A stretch of DNA of 64,000 nt, taken from Bifidobacterium breve (GTDB lineage Bacteria > Actinomycetota > Acidimicrobiia > Acidimicrobiales > Ilumatobacteraceae). Location of the stretch: NCBI GenBank assembly GCA_945862045.1, contig CAMAWR010000005.1:1-64000 (forward strand). Direction: 5' to 3'. Of this stretch, positions 18,407 to 27,703 are shown piece by piece; positions within the stretch are counted from its first letter, which is position 1, and every line of letters starts with the position of its first letter. The notes beneath the pieces were generated by a model. The model ran no database searches. It saw only the letters and a program-made list of their open reading frames with translations, and was not told the origin of the DNA. The translations under genes and the position numbers were made by a program.

Positions 18407-18808
18407 ATGGTCGACATCAACTGGGACTCACTGCGCGCGGCCGCCCGTGATGCAATGCAACACGCCTACGTTCCATATTCACATTTTCGTGTGGGGGCTG
18501 CAGGGATCGTTGATGATGGCCGAATCGTCACGGGTTGCAACGTTGAGAACGCGTCATACGGCCTCACGTTGTGTGCCGAGTGTGGGATGGTGAGCGAGCT
18601 CATTCGCTCAGGCGGGGGACGACTGGTTGCAGTGTGCACCTTAGGCAACGATGCGCCGGTCACGCCATGCGGTCGCTGCCGACAACTCTTGTGGGAACAT
18701 GGCGGCCCGTCACTCCTCGTCGAGGTCAACGGAGAGCCGGTGCCGATGACCGAAATGATTCCACATGCGTTTCCCGAAGCATCCAACTTTACGAATCCGA
18801 ACGCCTGA
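18407..18808 (+). CDS. cdd: Cytidine deaminase
   Basis: Pyrimidine-salvage enzyme that deaminates cytidine and deoxycytidine to uridine and deoxyuridine. It has the substrate loop VPYSHFRVGAA and GCNVENASYGLTLCAECG with zinc ligand Cys56 and catalytic Glu58, then PCGRCRQ with Cys88 and Cys91. This all-cysteine zinc site and the 133-residue length mark the small tetrameric form. ATG at 18407 is preferred over the upstream TTG at 18398. Thymidine kinase, another pyrimidine-salvage gene, lies two genes downstream. Confidence 0.96.
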   Translation: MVDINWDSLRAAARDAMQHAYVPYSHFRVGAAGIVDDGRIVTGCNVENASYGLTLCAECGMVSELIRSGGGRLVAVCTLGNDAPVTPCGRCRQLLWEHGGPSLLVEVNGEPVPMTEMIPHAFPEASNFTNPNA

Positions 18809-18815
18809 GTCGCAG

Positions 18816-19676
18816 ATGGGCCACTTTCTTTCCGACCAGCAAGTGGCGGCATTTGTGAACGACGGCTTCCTTGTTGTCCCTGATTTCGTCAATGCCGAGC
18901 GATGCCTTGCCCTACGCCAACGCGCGATGGAACTGGCCGAGCAATATGTGCCGTCACCTGAACAGGCAACCGTGTTCACTGCCGATGGTAAACCGCAGCA
19001 CACCAGTGACGACTACTTTTTGTCGAGCGGCGAGCAAATCCGTTGCTTTTTTGAAAAAGATGCCTTCGACGAGCACGGTGGTCTGCGCGCCCAGCCACAT
19101 TTGTCGCTCAACAAGCTCGGCCACGCCATGCACGACCTTGACCCGGTGTTCAGCGCGTTCAGTCGCACACCTGAACTGGCCGCAGTTGCACACGACATAG
19201 GTATGAGTCAGCCACTGCTTTTGCAGTCGATGTACATTTTTAAACAGGCACACATCGGTGGTGAAGTCACGTGTCATACCGACCACACCTACTTATGGAC
19301 CGAACCACAGAGTGCTGTCGGGTTCTGGTTTGCCATCGACGATGCCACTCGCGACAACGGCTGCATGTGGGCAGTTCCCGGTGGGCATCGCTTGCCAGTT
19401 CGCTCTCGTTCACGACTCAACGACACCCGCACCGCGACGGTCACCGACGTGCTTGATCCCGAGCCCTACGAACTCGACAACCTCGTGAGTCTGGAAGCCA
19501 AGCGCGGCACGTTGGTGTTATTGCATGGTGCAGTTCCCCACTTGTCGGCGGCCAACACGAGTGACAAACCACGACACGCCTACACCATTCATGCCATCGA
19601 CGGTGCCGCGCACTACCTGGCTGATAATTGGCTGCAACGCCCAACACTGCCCCTGCGCAGCTTCACTCACAGGTAA
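18816..19676 (+). CDS. Phytanoyl-CoA dioxygenase (PhyH) family oxygenase
   Basis: Non-heme Fe(II)/2-oxoglutarate oxygenase. The iron triad is His154-x-Asp156 in CHTDHTYLW and a distal His near 242 in VPHLSAANTS; FWFAIDDATRDNGCMWAVPG and GGHR between them are family features. The 286-residue length from the ATG at 18816 fits. The frame is open about 50 bases upstream inside cdd, but the N-terminus FLSDQQVAAFVNDGFLVVPDF is the usual start. The substrate is not deducible; PhyH relatives hydroxylate acyl-CoAs and many small molecules. Confidence 0.9.
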   Translation: MGHFLSDQQVAAFVNDGFLVVPDFVNAERCLALRQRAMELAEQYVPSPEQATVFTADGKPQHTSDDYFLSSGEQIRCFFEKDAFDEHGGLRAQPHLSLNKLGHAMHDLDPVFSAFSRTPELAAVAHDIGMSQPLLLQSMYIFKQAHIGGEVTCHTDHTYLWTEPQSAVGFWFAIDDATRDNGCMWAVPGGHRLPVRSRSRLNDTRTATVTDVLDPEPYELDNLVSLEAKRGTLVLLHGAVPHLSAANTSDKPRHAYTIHAIDGAAHYLADNWLQRPTLPLRSFTHR

Positions 19677-19685
19677 GCGCAGTCG

Positions 19686-20294
19686 ATGGCCACCCTGCGA
19701 TTCAGCTTCGGCACGATGGGCTCGGGTAAGAGCACCCTTGCATTGCAGATTCACCACAATCTGTCGACGCGTGGGCTACACGGTCTGTTGATCACCAAAC
19801 TTGATCGTGATGGCTCGCAGGTCACCAGCCGACTCGGTGTTTCGTCGCCGGCTATTGACATCAGCATCACCCCCAGCCTCATCGCACTTGCTCGCGAACA
19901 CATGCCGCTCGATTTTTTGGTGTGTGATGAGGTGCAGTTCTACACCGTTGAGCAGTGTGACGAACTTGCCACCCTGGTCGATGATCTTGGCATTGATGTG
20001 TACTCATTCGGTCTCATCACCGATTTTCGTGGTTTGTTGTTTGATGGCACGCGCCGCATGTTGGAGATTGCCGATCAACGTGTCGAAATGCAGGTGGAGG
20101 CCCGCTGCTGGTGTGGGGCGCGGGCCACCAACAACGCCCGCCTAGTCAACAACCAAGTGGTATTCGAGGGTGAAACCGTGGTCGTCGGAGACACAACGAC
20201 CACCCGCAAGGAGCCCCTCTTTGGTGACGTCGTGCGCTACGAGTTGTTGTGTCGGTATCACTATCGGCGCGGTCAACTCGCCCCGAACCCATAA
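19686..20294 (+). CDS. tdk: Thymidine kinase
   Basis: Type II thymidine kinase phosphorylating thymidine in the salvage pathway. The P-loop is GTMGSGKS (9-16), the Walker-B/lasso segment is DEVQFYTVEQ (81-90), and YSFGLITDFRG and a zinc site (CWCGARATNNAR with YELLCRYHYRRG) follow. Length 202 is normal. It follows the PhyH gene by 9 bases and ends 3 bases from the convergent glycan operon. Confidence 0.96.
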   Translation: MATLRFSFGTMGSGKSTLALQIHHNLSTRGLHGLLITKLDRDGSQVTSRLGVSSPAIDISITPSLIALAREHMPLDFLVCDEVQFYTVEQCDELATLVDDLGIDVYSFGLITDFRGLLFDGTRRMLEIADQRVEMQVEARCWCGARATNNARLVNNQVVFEGETVVVGDTTTTRKEPLFGDVVRYELLCRYHYRRGQLAPNP

Positions 20295-20297
20295 AGC

Positions 20298-21722
20298 TCA
20301 TCTGGCGAGCAGCGACTCGAATTCTGTCTGCCACGCCTCGACCCAGTTGGCACTGAAGTTGGCGTAGCGCGCGACGAACGCTTCCCGTGCCTCTTGCACT
20401 TCTGCCGACTTCCACCATGACGACGGATCGCCGTTCAGTGAATTGACGAACTTCGCCGCTTCTTTGCCCGAATAGTGCAGAATCCCCACCCGCTGCAAAG
20501 ATTCAAAAAATGGCTCGACCACTGTGCGAGGTCGATATAGCTGTGGGTCATAGAAACACACCGTTGGAATGTTCATCGCCAGAGTCTCCAGCCACGATGT
20601 GCCGAGATAGTTGTGAATCGTCAATGTGGCGCGTGAGGCTGCGACCGAACCTTGAGCACTGCCAGGGTCATGCGAAAGATTCGCCGGAGTACCTGCCAGA
20701 CGAGCCATCGGAAATACGTCTGGCTCTGACGACCGCACACATAATGCAGTGCCTGCACGAAGTTCGTTCGCGAACGACACGGTCTCCTCAACGGCACGAT
20801 TGATGTGGGCAGGCATCAGGAATGATTGCAGGCGATACACATGTTCCGTGACCGGCAAGCTCATCAGCAGGTAACCCTGTGGGGTTGATTTTTTAGCTCG
20901 CTGTGGCATCGCTGTCGGTAGCGGTCGTACCCGGGCGCCGAGGTCTGGTCGCTGCCAACCGAACGTGTAAAACACATCGCTGATTGCGATGTCGTGATCT
21001 TCACCGACGTGTTGCTGGTCGACGCCATAGCCACCACCGTGCTGGTGAATTGCAATCTTGGTGCCTACCTGGCGTTGCGCATACGCCAGGTAGCGAAATG
21101 ATGCTGACGACTGATGTGCATTGGCTGTGTACATCACTCGTACTGATGGGTTGACAATCGTTGTGGCCCAGGCACTTCGTGAATGAAACTGCTCGACCAG
21201 ATCAACGGGCGCATTCATTGCAATAGCTTGCTGCAGCACACGTACCGGGCCAGCAGTGGGATGGGTTGGTTCGTTAGATACGAGTCGCGCTCGCTTGATG
21301 GTCGTATCTACGACATACCCACGGAGGCTGCTCTGGCTCCAGCGCAACTGTTGCCGTGAGCGCATGACCGCCTGCAACTCTTCAACGAAAGATATTTTCA
21401 AGTAGGGGTCAACGACCATGACTGATGCGCCCTGTGAACTGATCGTCTCGAGAATTCGTGAACGCTGAGACGACACCTCGTCTTTGGTCGACGTCCCCGG
21501 CTTCCACATTTCTACGCTGGTATGCGATTGCTGAAAGACCACTCGGTCGCATAACTGCATCAACCAAAACTGCGATATGTATTCCACTTGGTCACGTCGT
21601 GGTGCAATGTCGGTCACCTCAGTAATGAGTTGGCACAGTGCGTCGACAGCGTGGGGCAGCAATTCCCGTGACTGTTTGATTGCCGTGGCGAGTTCGACAG
21701 GCTGGTATTGCAGGGGCATCAA
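20298..21722 (-). CDS. LIC12162-type surface-glycan transferase
   Basis: A 474-residue protein resembling the 'putative transferase, LIC12162 family' seen in O-antigen clusters. Supporting features are the N-terminal LPHAVDALCQLITEV followed by an aromatic ISQFWLMQLCDRVV segment, the central HQHGGGYGVD, and the C-terminal HNYLGTSWLETLAMNIPTVC plus FYDPQLYRP, typical of a GT-B-like nucleotide-sugar pocket. The biochemical activity of this family is, to my knowledge, not established. It is the last gene of the kdnB-to-transferase operon, with an ATGA overlap to the cytidylyltransferase gene, so it may move the activated ulosonic acid onto an acceptor. Confidence 0.75.
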   Translation of the reverse strand: MMPLQYQPVELATAIKQSRELLPHAVDALCQLITEVTDIAPRRDQVEYISQFWLMQLCDRVVFQQSHTSVEMWKPGTSTKDEVSSQRSRILETISSQGASVMVVDPYLKISFVEELQAVMRSRQQLRWSQSSLRGYVVDTTIKRARLVSNEPTHPTAGPVRVLQQAIAMNAPVDLVEQFHSRSAWATTIVNPSVRVMYTANAHQSSASFRYLAYAQRQVGTKIAIHQHGGGYGVDQQHVGEDHDIAISDVFYTFGWQRPDLGARVRPLPTAMPQRAKKSTPQGYLLMSLPVTEHVYRLQSFLMPAHINRAVEETVSFANELRAGTALCVRSSEPDVFPMARLAGTPANLSHDPGSAQGSVAASRATLTIHNYLGTSWLETLAMNIPTVCFYDPQLYRPRTVVEPFFESLQRVGILHYSGKEAAKFVNSLNGDPSSWWKSAEVQEAREAFVARYANFSANWVEAWQTEFESLLAR

Positions 21723-22426
21723 AAGGCTGCCCCGTGTCGGTCATTGGCCGCCACCACTTCGGCGGCAGCAGACCCAACATGCAAACCCGCCAAGCTCACC
21801 AGTGTCTGCAGACGATGGAAATCGGCAGGCTCATCGACGTCGAATCGCAATTCGGGTCGCGCCAGAAGCGTTGGTGCAATACAGGCATGTACGCGGGCCA
21901 GAACCGTGCCGTCTGCGATCGCCAGGGTTACGTGCTCACGATGTGATGCCGACAGATCTCGTGTGTTCAGCTCGTCAAGAAATGGGCGTGACACCACCTC
22001 GACACCGAAACCATCGGCGTAGTCGCAGGCACCTGATGGCCGATGATTGAACGAGTAGTCCGCACGGGCTGAAGCGTGCTCACGAAGCACGGTCTCGATA
22101 CAGCCAGCATCAACGAATGGATTGTCGGCACAAATACGCACCACGGTGTCGGCGTCGTCACCTTGCAGCGCCTCGATAAATCGACTCAGCACGTCATTGG
22201 TCGAGCCGCGTGCGACATCCACGCCCAAGCGTCTGCACTCGGCGACGATTCGGTCGTCGAGGGTTTCGAGTGTGGTGGCCACCACCACCCGGTCAATTGA
22301 CCGACTTTGGCGCACACGCAAAACCACCCACTCCAGAAGTGCCTGCCCTCCCAACTCGGCAAGCATCTTGTCGGGAAAGCGGCGTGAGCCAAGTCGTGCC
22401 TGGATGACTGCAACTGTGCGCGTCAT
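21719..22426 (-). CDS. SpsF-type cytidylyltransferase
   Basis: Nucleotidyltransferase of the SpsF/NeuA-KdsB superfamily. The N-terminal AVIQARLGSRRFPDKML holds the glycine-rich CTP-binding loop, VVVATTLETLDDRIV and RGSTNDVLSRF are the usual next motifs, and RICADNPFVDAGCI carries the catalytic Asp context. The 235-residue length fits. It overlaps the NeuB-type gene by ATGA, so it probably makes the CMP-activated form of that synthase's product, though SpsF specificities vary. Confidence 0.85.
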   Translation of the reverse strand: MTRTVAVIQARLGSRRFPDKMLAELGGQALLEWVVLRVRQSRSIDRVVVATTLETLDDRIVAECRRLGVDVARGSTNDVLSRFIEALQGDDADTVVRICADNPFVDAGCIETVLREHASARADYSFNHRPSGACDYADGFGVEVVSRPFLDELNTRDLSASHREHVTLAIADGTVLARVHACIAPTLLARPELRFDVDEPADFHRLQTLVSLAGLHVGSAAAEVVAANDRHGAAF

Positions 22427-23490
22427 GCGTCAGCGAGGTCTGTCCATTGCAGCACGTCATCGGCGGTGAGCGCCCGGCAGGTTTTTCTTCCAATCACGTC
22501 GTCCCACGACAGCGGGCTGATGCCCGTGCCTGGACGCTTGTAGGTGATGTCACTCTCACTGATGCGATGGCCAGCGGCAAGATCTCGGGCAACAACGATG
22601 CTGCGTCGGGCATTGAGTCGCGCGATTTCTTCACTCGGTAGTGGCTGCTTGGCTCGCCCACCGAGCAGCGGGGCGATACGGGCCACCTCCGTGCGGAAGC
22701 TCTTCACGTCATCGGCCGTCATTGCGTGATAGTGGTCATTGCCGGGCAATGATGTGTCGTGTGTGAAATGCTTTTCCAAAATGACCGCGCCGAGCAACCA
22801 TGCGGCAATCAACGACGGGAGCCCTGGCTTCGGAGTGGTGTGGTCTGAATAACCCAACACGCACTCGGGATACCGCGTAGCAAGATCGCCGAGCATACGC
22901 AGATTTGCGTTGGCGTCGGCAGTCGGATAATTCAGGATGCAGTGCAGCAGTGCAATCTGTGTCGCACCGACGGCGCGCAGTGTGGTGAGCGCACCATCGA
23001 TTTCTTCGATGGTCGATGCGCCAACCGACAAGATGATTGGTTTCTTGGTTCGTGCTACGCGCCGCAGGAGTGGAGTGTTGGTGATGTCAGCTGACGCCAC
23101 CTTGAAGAACGCCACCAGCGGCGCCAACATGTCCACTGCGTCGTCATCAAACGGGGTTGAAATGAACTCGATTCCCACACGGGCACAATGCTGTGCCAGT
23201 TCTTGATATTCCAGTGGGCCAAAAGCATCGTATTTTTTGAAAAGTTCGTATTGACTCAGCGTGGCTTCTTTGGTGGTGTCCCAATAGGCAGGTGAGTGGC
23301 GTGAAGCGAGTGTCTCTGCCTTGTACGTCTGAAATTTCGCAGCATCGGCCCCACCCTCTTTGGCAAGCTCAATGAGCCGCTTTGCCAATTCGAGTGACCC
23401 TTCGTGGTTGACACCAATTTCGGCGATCACATACGGCTGGCTCGCAGCATTGATCGTGACCCCTCCCAGTTGGATACTTGCGGCGTTCAT
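22423..23490 (-). CDS. NeuB-type nonulosonic acid synthase with SAF domain
   Basis: Condenses phosphoenolpyruvate with a hexosamine-derived sugar to a nine-carbon ulosonic acid (sialic, legionaminic or a related acid). The TIM-barrel carries [73 protein letters not shown]-terminal SAF/antifreeze-like domain ([19 protein letters not shown]) is present, as in full-length NeuB; the total is 355 residues. The precise sugar cannot be told from sequence. It overlaps the GT2 gene and the cytidylyltransferase gene by ATGA, so all three are co-translated. Confidence 0.9.
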   Translation of the reverse strand: MNAASIQLGGVTINAASQPYVIAEIGVNHEGSLELAKRLIELAKEGGADAAKFQTYKAETLASRHSPAYWDTTKEATLSQYELFKKYDAFGPLEYQELAQHCARVGIEFISTPFDDDAVDMLAPLVAFFKVASADITNTPLLRRVARTKKPIILSVGASTIEEIDGALTTLRAVGATQIALLHCILNYPTADANANLRMLGDLATRYPECVLGYSDHTTPKPGLPSLIAAWLLGAVILEKHFTHDTSLPGNDHYHAMTADDVKSFRTEVARIAPLLGGRAKQPLPSEEIARLNARRSIVVARDLAAGHRISESDITYKRPGTGISPLSWDDVIGRKTCRALTADDVLQWTDLADA

Positions 23491-24161
23491 GAAGAACGGC
23501 CATCGTGCTTGTCCCGCAAGCGCTGCTCATGACGGGCCATCTCGGCGGAGTCGTTGGTGATGTTCGCATCATGACGGCGATAGCGGTACATCGGAAGGGG
23601 GATGTGATGGATGGAATAACGGTCAAGAAACCGAAGTCGCAGATCACGGTCTTCATGACGCAGGAATGTTTCGTCATACAGCCCGATGTCGATCAACTGT
23701 TCGGTGCGAAACATGATGCCACAGGCGATCGGTTCTTTCATTGCGTCACTGCGGGTCAGCACCTCTTCGCGATCGTCGACCAACAAATAGTCGCAGGCTG
23801 CAGCGTCAAATTGTGGGTTTTCGGCCAAGAACATGTACAACACATCAAGGAACGAGCCGTTGACGTAGTCGTCGGCATCCACCCGCACGATGAATTTTGA
23901 GCGCGTTGACGTGATCGCCCGGTTCAAACTCGCTGGCAGCCCCATGTTGACGCCATTCTGAATTACGGTGATGTCGTCACCGAATGTTGCAAGAATCGCC
24001 GCTGTGCGATCGGTACTGCCGTCATCGATCACGATTACGTCGTACTTGTCGCGCGCAAAGCGCTGGGCCAGCAGCGATCGTAAACAGCGTCCGACATAGC
24101 GCTCTTCGTTGTGGGCCGCAACGATCACCGACACCAATGTGCTGGATGGCATGGCTTTCAC
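23487..24161 (-). CDS. Family 2 glycosyltransferase
   Basis: GT-A inverting glycosyltransferase. The N-terminal [20 protein letters not shown] and [16 protein letters not shown] form the nucleotide-binding fold, VRVDADDYV has the DxD metal motif, and [17 protein letters not shown] supplies the ED-x-D catalytic segment. The 224-residue length is minimal and there are no membrane helices. It sits in the operon between the KdnA-like aminotransferase and the NeuB-type synthase. Donor and acceptor unknown. Confidence 0.9.
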   Translation of the reverse strand: MKAMPSSTLVSVIVAAHNEERYVGRCLRSLLAQRFARDKYDVIVIDDGSTDRTAAILATFGDDITVIQNGVNMGLPASLNRAITSTRSKFIVRVDADDYVNGSFLDVLYMFLAENPQFDAAACDYLLVDDREEVLTRSDAMKEPIACGIMFRTEQLIDIGLYDETFLRHEDRDLRLRFLDRYSIHHIPLPMYRYRRHDANITNDSAEMARHEQRLRDKHDGRSS

Positions 24162-24174
24162 GCTACGACTTCAC

Positions 24175-25332
24175 CTACACCAGAACTGATGAGATCGCGG
24201 CACGTACACGCGCTGGCACGGCCTCATCCATGTTGACTGTCACTGGCAACGACACACAGCGGGCCAGCCGGGCAGCAGTCGCAGGAAACGCATTGCTCAG
24301 GTCGCCATGCCGCGCAACCAGTTCGGGCATATGCGACCATGTGCCGGCAAAATGCCACGTCACCGCTTCCGGCAGGATTTTGGTTGCTAGACCAGCAGTA
24401 ACGAGACGTGAGCGGATTTCACGCGCCACACTCGCTGATGGTGTTTCAAACACCAAAGCGTCGGCTGTTTCGACTGAGCCCGCTGGTACATCACGGGCCA
24501 CGATGCCTGGCAGATCGCTGATGGCCCGCCACATTGCATCCCGATTTTTTTTCTGATGTCGCACAACATCGTTGAGTTTTCGCAACTGGGCCAACCCGAC
24601 TGCACCCTGTAGTTCGGTCATGCGGTAATTGAAACCACTTCCAGAACGCGTATCTTCCCACCGGGGCACCGCCGGATTGTTTTCATGACCGTGATCGTGC
24701 CATGCTGCAGCACGTTCGTAGTCGGCACGATCATGGAAGGTGATCATCCCGCCTTCGCCTGTGGTCATGGTTTTGGCAAAATCAAAACTGAACGTACCCA
24801 TGCGACCCCATGTGCCGAGTGCCCGCCCATCCAATGACCCGCCACATCCCCATGCAGCATCCTCGATCAAAACGATATTGCGACGTTCACAGATTGCAGA
24901 GATCTCGCGCAACCGTGCCGGTGTGCCGAGCATGTGCACTGGGATAATCGCACGAGTTTTTGGAGTAATGCGACGCTCAAGATCGACTGGGTCCATGTTG
25001 AGTGTGCCGTCCACCTCGCAGCACACCGGTACGGCGCGCGCTTCAATGATTGCCTCGGTGGTGGCGACGAACGTGAAACTTTGGGTGATGACTTCGTCGT
25101 CTGGTTGTAAATCCAATATTGCCAGCGCCACCCGCAACGCAGCCGTACCCGAGGTGACTGCCAGTGCGTGCGGCACCCCCATGTACGACGCAAAAGCAGC
25201 TTCGAAATCACGCACCTTGTAGCAGTTGTTGCGCAAGGCGTCGAACCCCTGTCGGAACAGCACCCCGCCCCGCGCGAATACGTCATTGATTTCCGCCTGC
25301 TCTTCGGCGCCGATTACTTCAAAGCCGGGCAC
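24175..25332 (-). CDS. kdnA: KdnA-like PLP aminotransferase (8-amino-Kdo synthesis)
   Basis: DegT/DnrJ/EryC1-family sugar aminotransferase with Lys187 (FSFDFAKTMTTGEGG) as the PLP Schiff base, SGTAALRVAL and LIEDAAWGCGG upstream. The N-terminus MPGFEVIGAEEQ, the HDHGHENNPA segment and GFNYRMTELQGAVGLAQLR closely follow what I recall of Shewanella KdnA, which transaminates 8-oxo-Kdo to 8-amino-3,8-dideoxy-Kdo. It begins with GTG at 25332, two bases after the kdnB stop. This adjacency is the strongest argument for the assignment over a generic DegT enzyme. Product identity is inference. Confidence 0.8.
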   Translation of the reverse strand: MPGFEVIGAEEQAEINDVFARGGVLFRQGFDALRNNCYKVRDFEAAFASYMGVPHALAVTSGTAALRVALAILDLQPDDEVITQSFTFVATTEAIIEARAVPVCCEVDGTLNMDPVDLERRITPKTRAIIPVHMLGTPARLREISAICERRNIVLIEDAAWGCGGSLDGRALGTWGRMGTFSFDFAKTMTTGEGGMITFHDRADYERAAAWHDHGHENNPAVPRWEDTRSGSGFNYRMTELQGAVGLAQLRKLNDVVRHQKKNRDAMWRAISDLPGIVARDVPAGSVETADALVFETPSASVAREIRSRLVTAGLATKILPEAVTWHFAGTWSHMPELVARHGDLSNAFPATAARLARCVSLPVTVNMDEAVPARVRAAISSVLV

Positions 25333-25334
25333 GC

Positions 25335-26450
25335 TTACATCCTCCGAAAAATGTCGATGATGCGATCATCGGTCAGCACCGCCCGAAAGTTCTCACCCAA
25401 CGCATTGGTCAATGGTTTTGCATGCACCACCGTCGCCGCGACCAGGCGTTGATACTGCTCAGCAGTCAGGTCTGCACACACACCCGTGGGCAGTGACACC
25501 TTCTGCTTGCTCAGCATCGTGCGGAACTCGGCGTGTTCCGCCGGGTAAAAATCGGCAAGTGCATTCAATGCAATGCAGTTGGCAACGCAGTGGTGCAACC
25601 CCAGTACCACACTGAGACCGGCAGAAAACGGGTGTACTACCCCGACGTAACTCGTAGCGATTGCGCATCCCCCGAGATACGACGCCACCATCAATTGTTC
25701 ACGCGCCTCGACACTCATCATGTCGTCGGCGAAAAATACCTGACGACACAAGTTCACCGTCTCACGCGAGTAAGCATCTCCAACTGCGTTGCGATACGAC
25801 CCGGCCAATGCCTCGACACAGTGGATGTAGGCATCCATGCCCGTGTAAAAATATTGATTACGTGGCACCGTTGCGGTGAGATCGGGATCGAGCACCATCT
25901 GATCAAATACCGTGAAATCACTATTCATCCCGAGCTTCAACCCTGACTTCGTATTGGTCATCACGCAGGTGCGGGTTGCTTCCGAGCCCGTGCCTGAAAT
26001 CGTCGGCACTGCGATTTTGTGCACCGCAGGAACCTGCAGCAAGTCCCAGCCCTGATAGTCGGCGGCACCTCCCCCGTTGGTGAGGAGGTTGGCAACGGCT
26101 TTTGCCGTATCCATCGTGATGCCACCACCAAACCCGACGATGGTGGCCGGCAAGCCCCTGATCTGGTGACGAATCTCGTTTGTAATCGCATCAATGCCGT
26201 CGGTGGTCGGCTCATCGGTGACGTCGACAAACTGCACGACGTCACCTGCACGCGAACCTAAACGGGCCAGTAGATCGGGCTGCGACGTGAAGAACGTATC
26301 CACGAGGTACACCACTTGTGCGTCGGGCGCTACCGCACGGCGCCGAGCATCAACAAATTGCGGGAGATGGCTCAGCGAGCCACGACCGACGGTGAAGCCA
26401 CCGACGTTACGCACGACTTTGACACCCGTATCAAGGATGGATGCGCTCAT
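25335..26450 (-). CDS. kdnB: KdnB-like iron-containing alcohol dehydrogenase
   Basis: Group III metal-dependent alcohol dehydrogenase. The NAD-binding region has VGFGGGITMDTAKAVANLL, and the metal-binding domain has PTISGTGSEATRT, YTGMDAYIHCVEAL and VHPFSAGLSVVLGLHH. GRGSLSHLPQFVDARR at the N-terminus and the tight pairing with the kdnA-like gene match KdnB, which oxidises C8 of Kdo in Shewanella. Length 371 fits. It is the first gene of a six-gene minus-strand operon, with about 90 bases of possible promoter space upstream. Confidence 0.8.
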   Translation of the reverse strand: MSASILDTGVKVVRNVGGFTVGRGSLSHLPQFVDARRRAVAPDAQVVYLVDTFFTSQPDLLARLGSRAGDVVQFVDVTDEPTTDGIDAITNEIRHQIRGLPATIVGFGGGITMDTAKAVANLLTNGGGAADYQGWDLLQVPAVHKIAVPTISGTGSEATRTCVMTNTKSGLKLGMNSDFTVFDQMVLDPDLTATVPRNQYFYTGMDAYIHCVEALAGSYRNAVGDAYSRETVNLCRQVFFADDMMSVEAREQLMVASYLGGCAIATSYVGVVHPFSAGLSVVLGLHHCVANCIALNALADFYPAEHAEFRTMLSKQKVSLPTGVCADLTAEQYQRLVAATVVHAKPLTNALGENFRAVLTDDRIIDIFRRM

Positions 26451-26542
26451 GAAGTTTGCCGTACCGTTTGAATGTTCTCATTCTACGAGGTGCAGAATGC
26501 ACCATGATTCCGTTTGTGTTGGTGTAACGCAGTCGTGTCACC

Positions 26543-27163
26543 GTGGAGAACTACTGTGAACACGTGGCTGAACTCACTGGGTCCTTCAACACCGAGAAAT
26601 TGCCCCGAATTGCCCCCGGTTCGGTGACCGTTACCATCGCCCGCACGGTGAAACCCGGGTGTTCTGCTCAGTTCACATCGTGGTCAGAAGAAATGATCTC
26701 CACGGTACGAATCTTCCCTGGTTGCCTCGGCGCAACGATGCTTCACCCTGGTAACGAATCCGATGAATACCACATCGTCTTTCGCTTCGTTGATGCGATT
26801 CATTTGCGCCAATGGGAGCGTTCGGCAGAGCGCAATACCGTGCTCGCCAAGTCAGACGACTTGATCAGTGCCGAGCGTGTCACGGTTACTGCGGGCAGTG
26901 ATGAATTTTTTACCGCTCAGACCCAGAATGTGCCGCACCGCACCAAGCTCGGTGGGTTCCTATCAGAAGTCGCTTGGGTGTATCCACTTGCACTCGGCTT
27001 CACCATCCTGCTCGGCCCTGCACTCGGTTCACTTTCTGTCTTCGTGCGGGCACTCATCTTTACCGCCCTCATTGGTCTTACCTCGCGACTAGCGGTGACA
27101 CCGTTTCGAGTTCGTTGGCATCGACGCCGCATGTTGCCGCAGGATCGTCAGGTTGCAAAATGA
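26543..27163 (+). CDS. ABM-domain protein with C-terminal membrane anchor
   Basis: The first about 110 residues resemble the dimeric ferredoxin-like antibiotic-biosynthesis-monooxygenase (ABM) fold: VTVTIARTVKPGCSAQFTSW, a central FPGCLGATMLHPGN, and EYHIVFRFVDAIHLRQWERS. The last 60 residues hold two hydrophobic segments (WVYPLALGFTILLGPAL and VRALIFTALIGLTSR) and a basic tail, as in a family of ABM proteins tethered to the membrane. Function unknown. The GTG at 26543 gives 206 residues; a GTG at 26564 is equally plausible. Neither has a convincing ribosome binding site. Confidence 0.75.
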   Translation: MENYCEHVAELTGSFNTEKLPRIAPGSVTVTIARTVKPGCSAQFTSWSEEMISTVRIFPGCLGATMLHPGNESDEYHIVFRFVDAIHLRQWERSAERNTVLAKSDDLISAERVTVTAGSDEFFTAQTQNVPHRTKLGGFLSEVAWVYPLALGFTILLGPALGSLSVFVRALIFTALIGLTSRLAVTPFRVRWHRRRMLPQDRQVAK

Positions 27164-27167
27164 CAAA

Positions 27168-27244
<77 letters not shown>

Positions 27245-27319
27245 TCGGATATTTTCACTCTACCGTCATACGGCGTGCTCCCTTCGTGGGCATGCGTTCA
27301 ATGTCAGGGTGAGTCGCTG

Positions 27320-27697
27320 ATGTTTGGCCGTAAGTGGAAGACGTTGGACGCCACGCTCCGCAGCGTGCAAGGTGAGCTCAATTCGCTACGCGGTGAGGTC
27401 GAACAGCGCGGTGCCGACATCAGCTTGATGCGCAGTCAATTGAATGTGCTCGAGGAACGCCTCATCAACGCCGACGTTCGGGTCACCCAAATAACCACGG
27501 CACTCACCAATCAACTCCATGAAATAGACACCGAACTTGACCGCCTCACCCAAACGGCCGATGCGGCAAGTGCCGAAACAGTCACCCAACTGCGCGCCAA
27601 TCAGGTGAGAATTGCTAGCGAACAGGCACGATATGCGATAACGCTCCGCCAAGATTTGGCTGAACTCGCCGAATTGTTGCGCAAGACCCGTAATTAG
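27320..27697 (+). CDS. Small coiled-coil protein
   Basis: 125 residues from the ATG at 27320, which is preceded by AGGGTGAG. After a basic start (FGRKWKTLDATL) almost the whole sequence is heptad-like and charged, with no membrane segment: SVQGELNSLRGEVEQRGADI, NVLEERLINADVRVTQI, and a C-terminal RQDLAELAELLRKTR. It is predicted to be a long coiled coil. No enzymatic motif and no family I recognise; a structural or scaffold role is only a guess. It ends 6 bases before the end of the convergent UPF0182 gene. Confidence 0.65.
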   Translation: MFGRKWKTLDATLRSVQGELNSLRGEVEQRGADISLMRSQLNVLEERLINADVRVTQITTALTNQLHEIDTELDRLTQTADAASAETVTQLRANQVRIASEQARYAITLRQDLAELAELLRKTRN

Positions 27698-27703
27698 CGG
27701 CGA

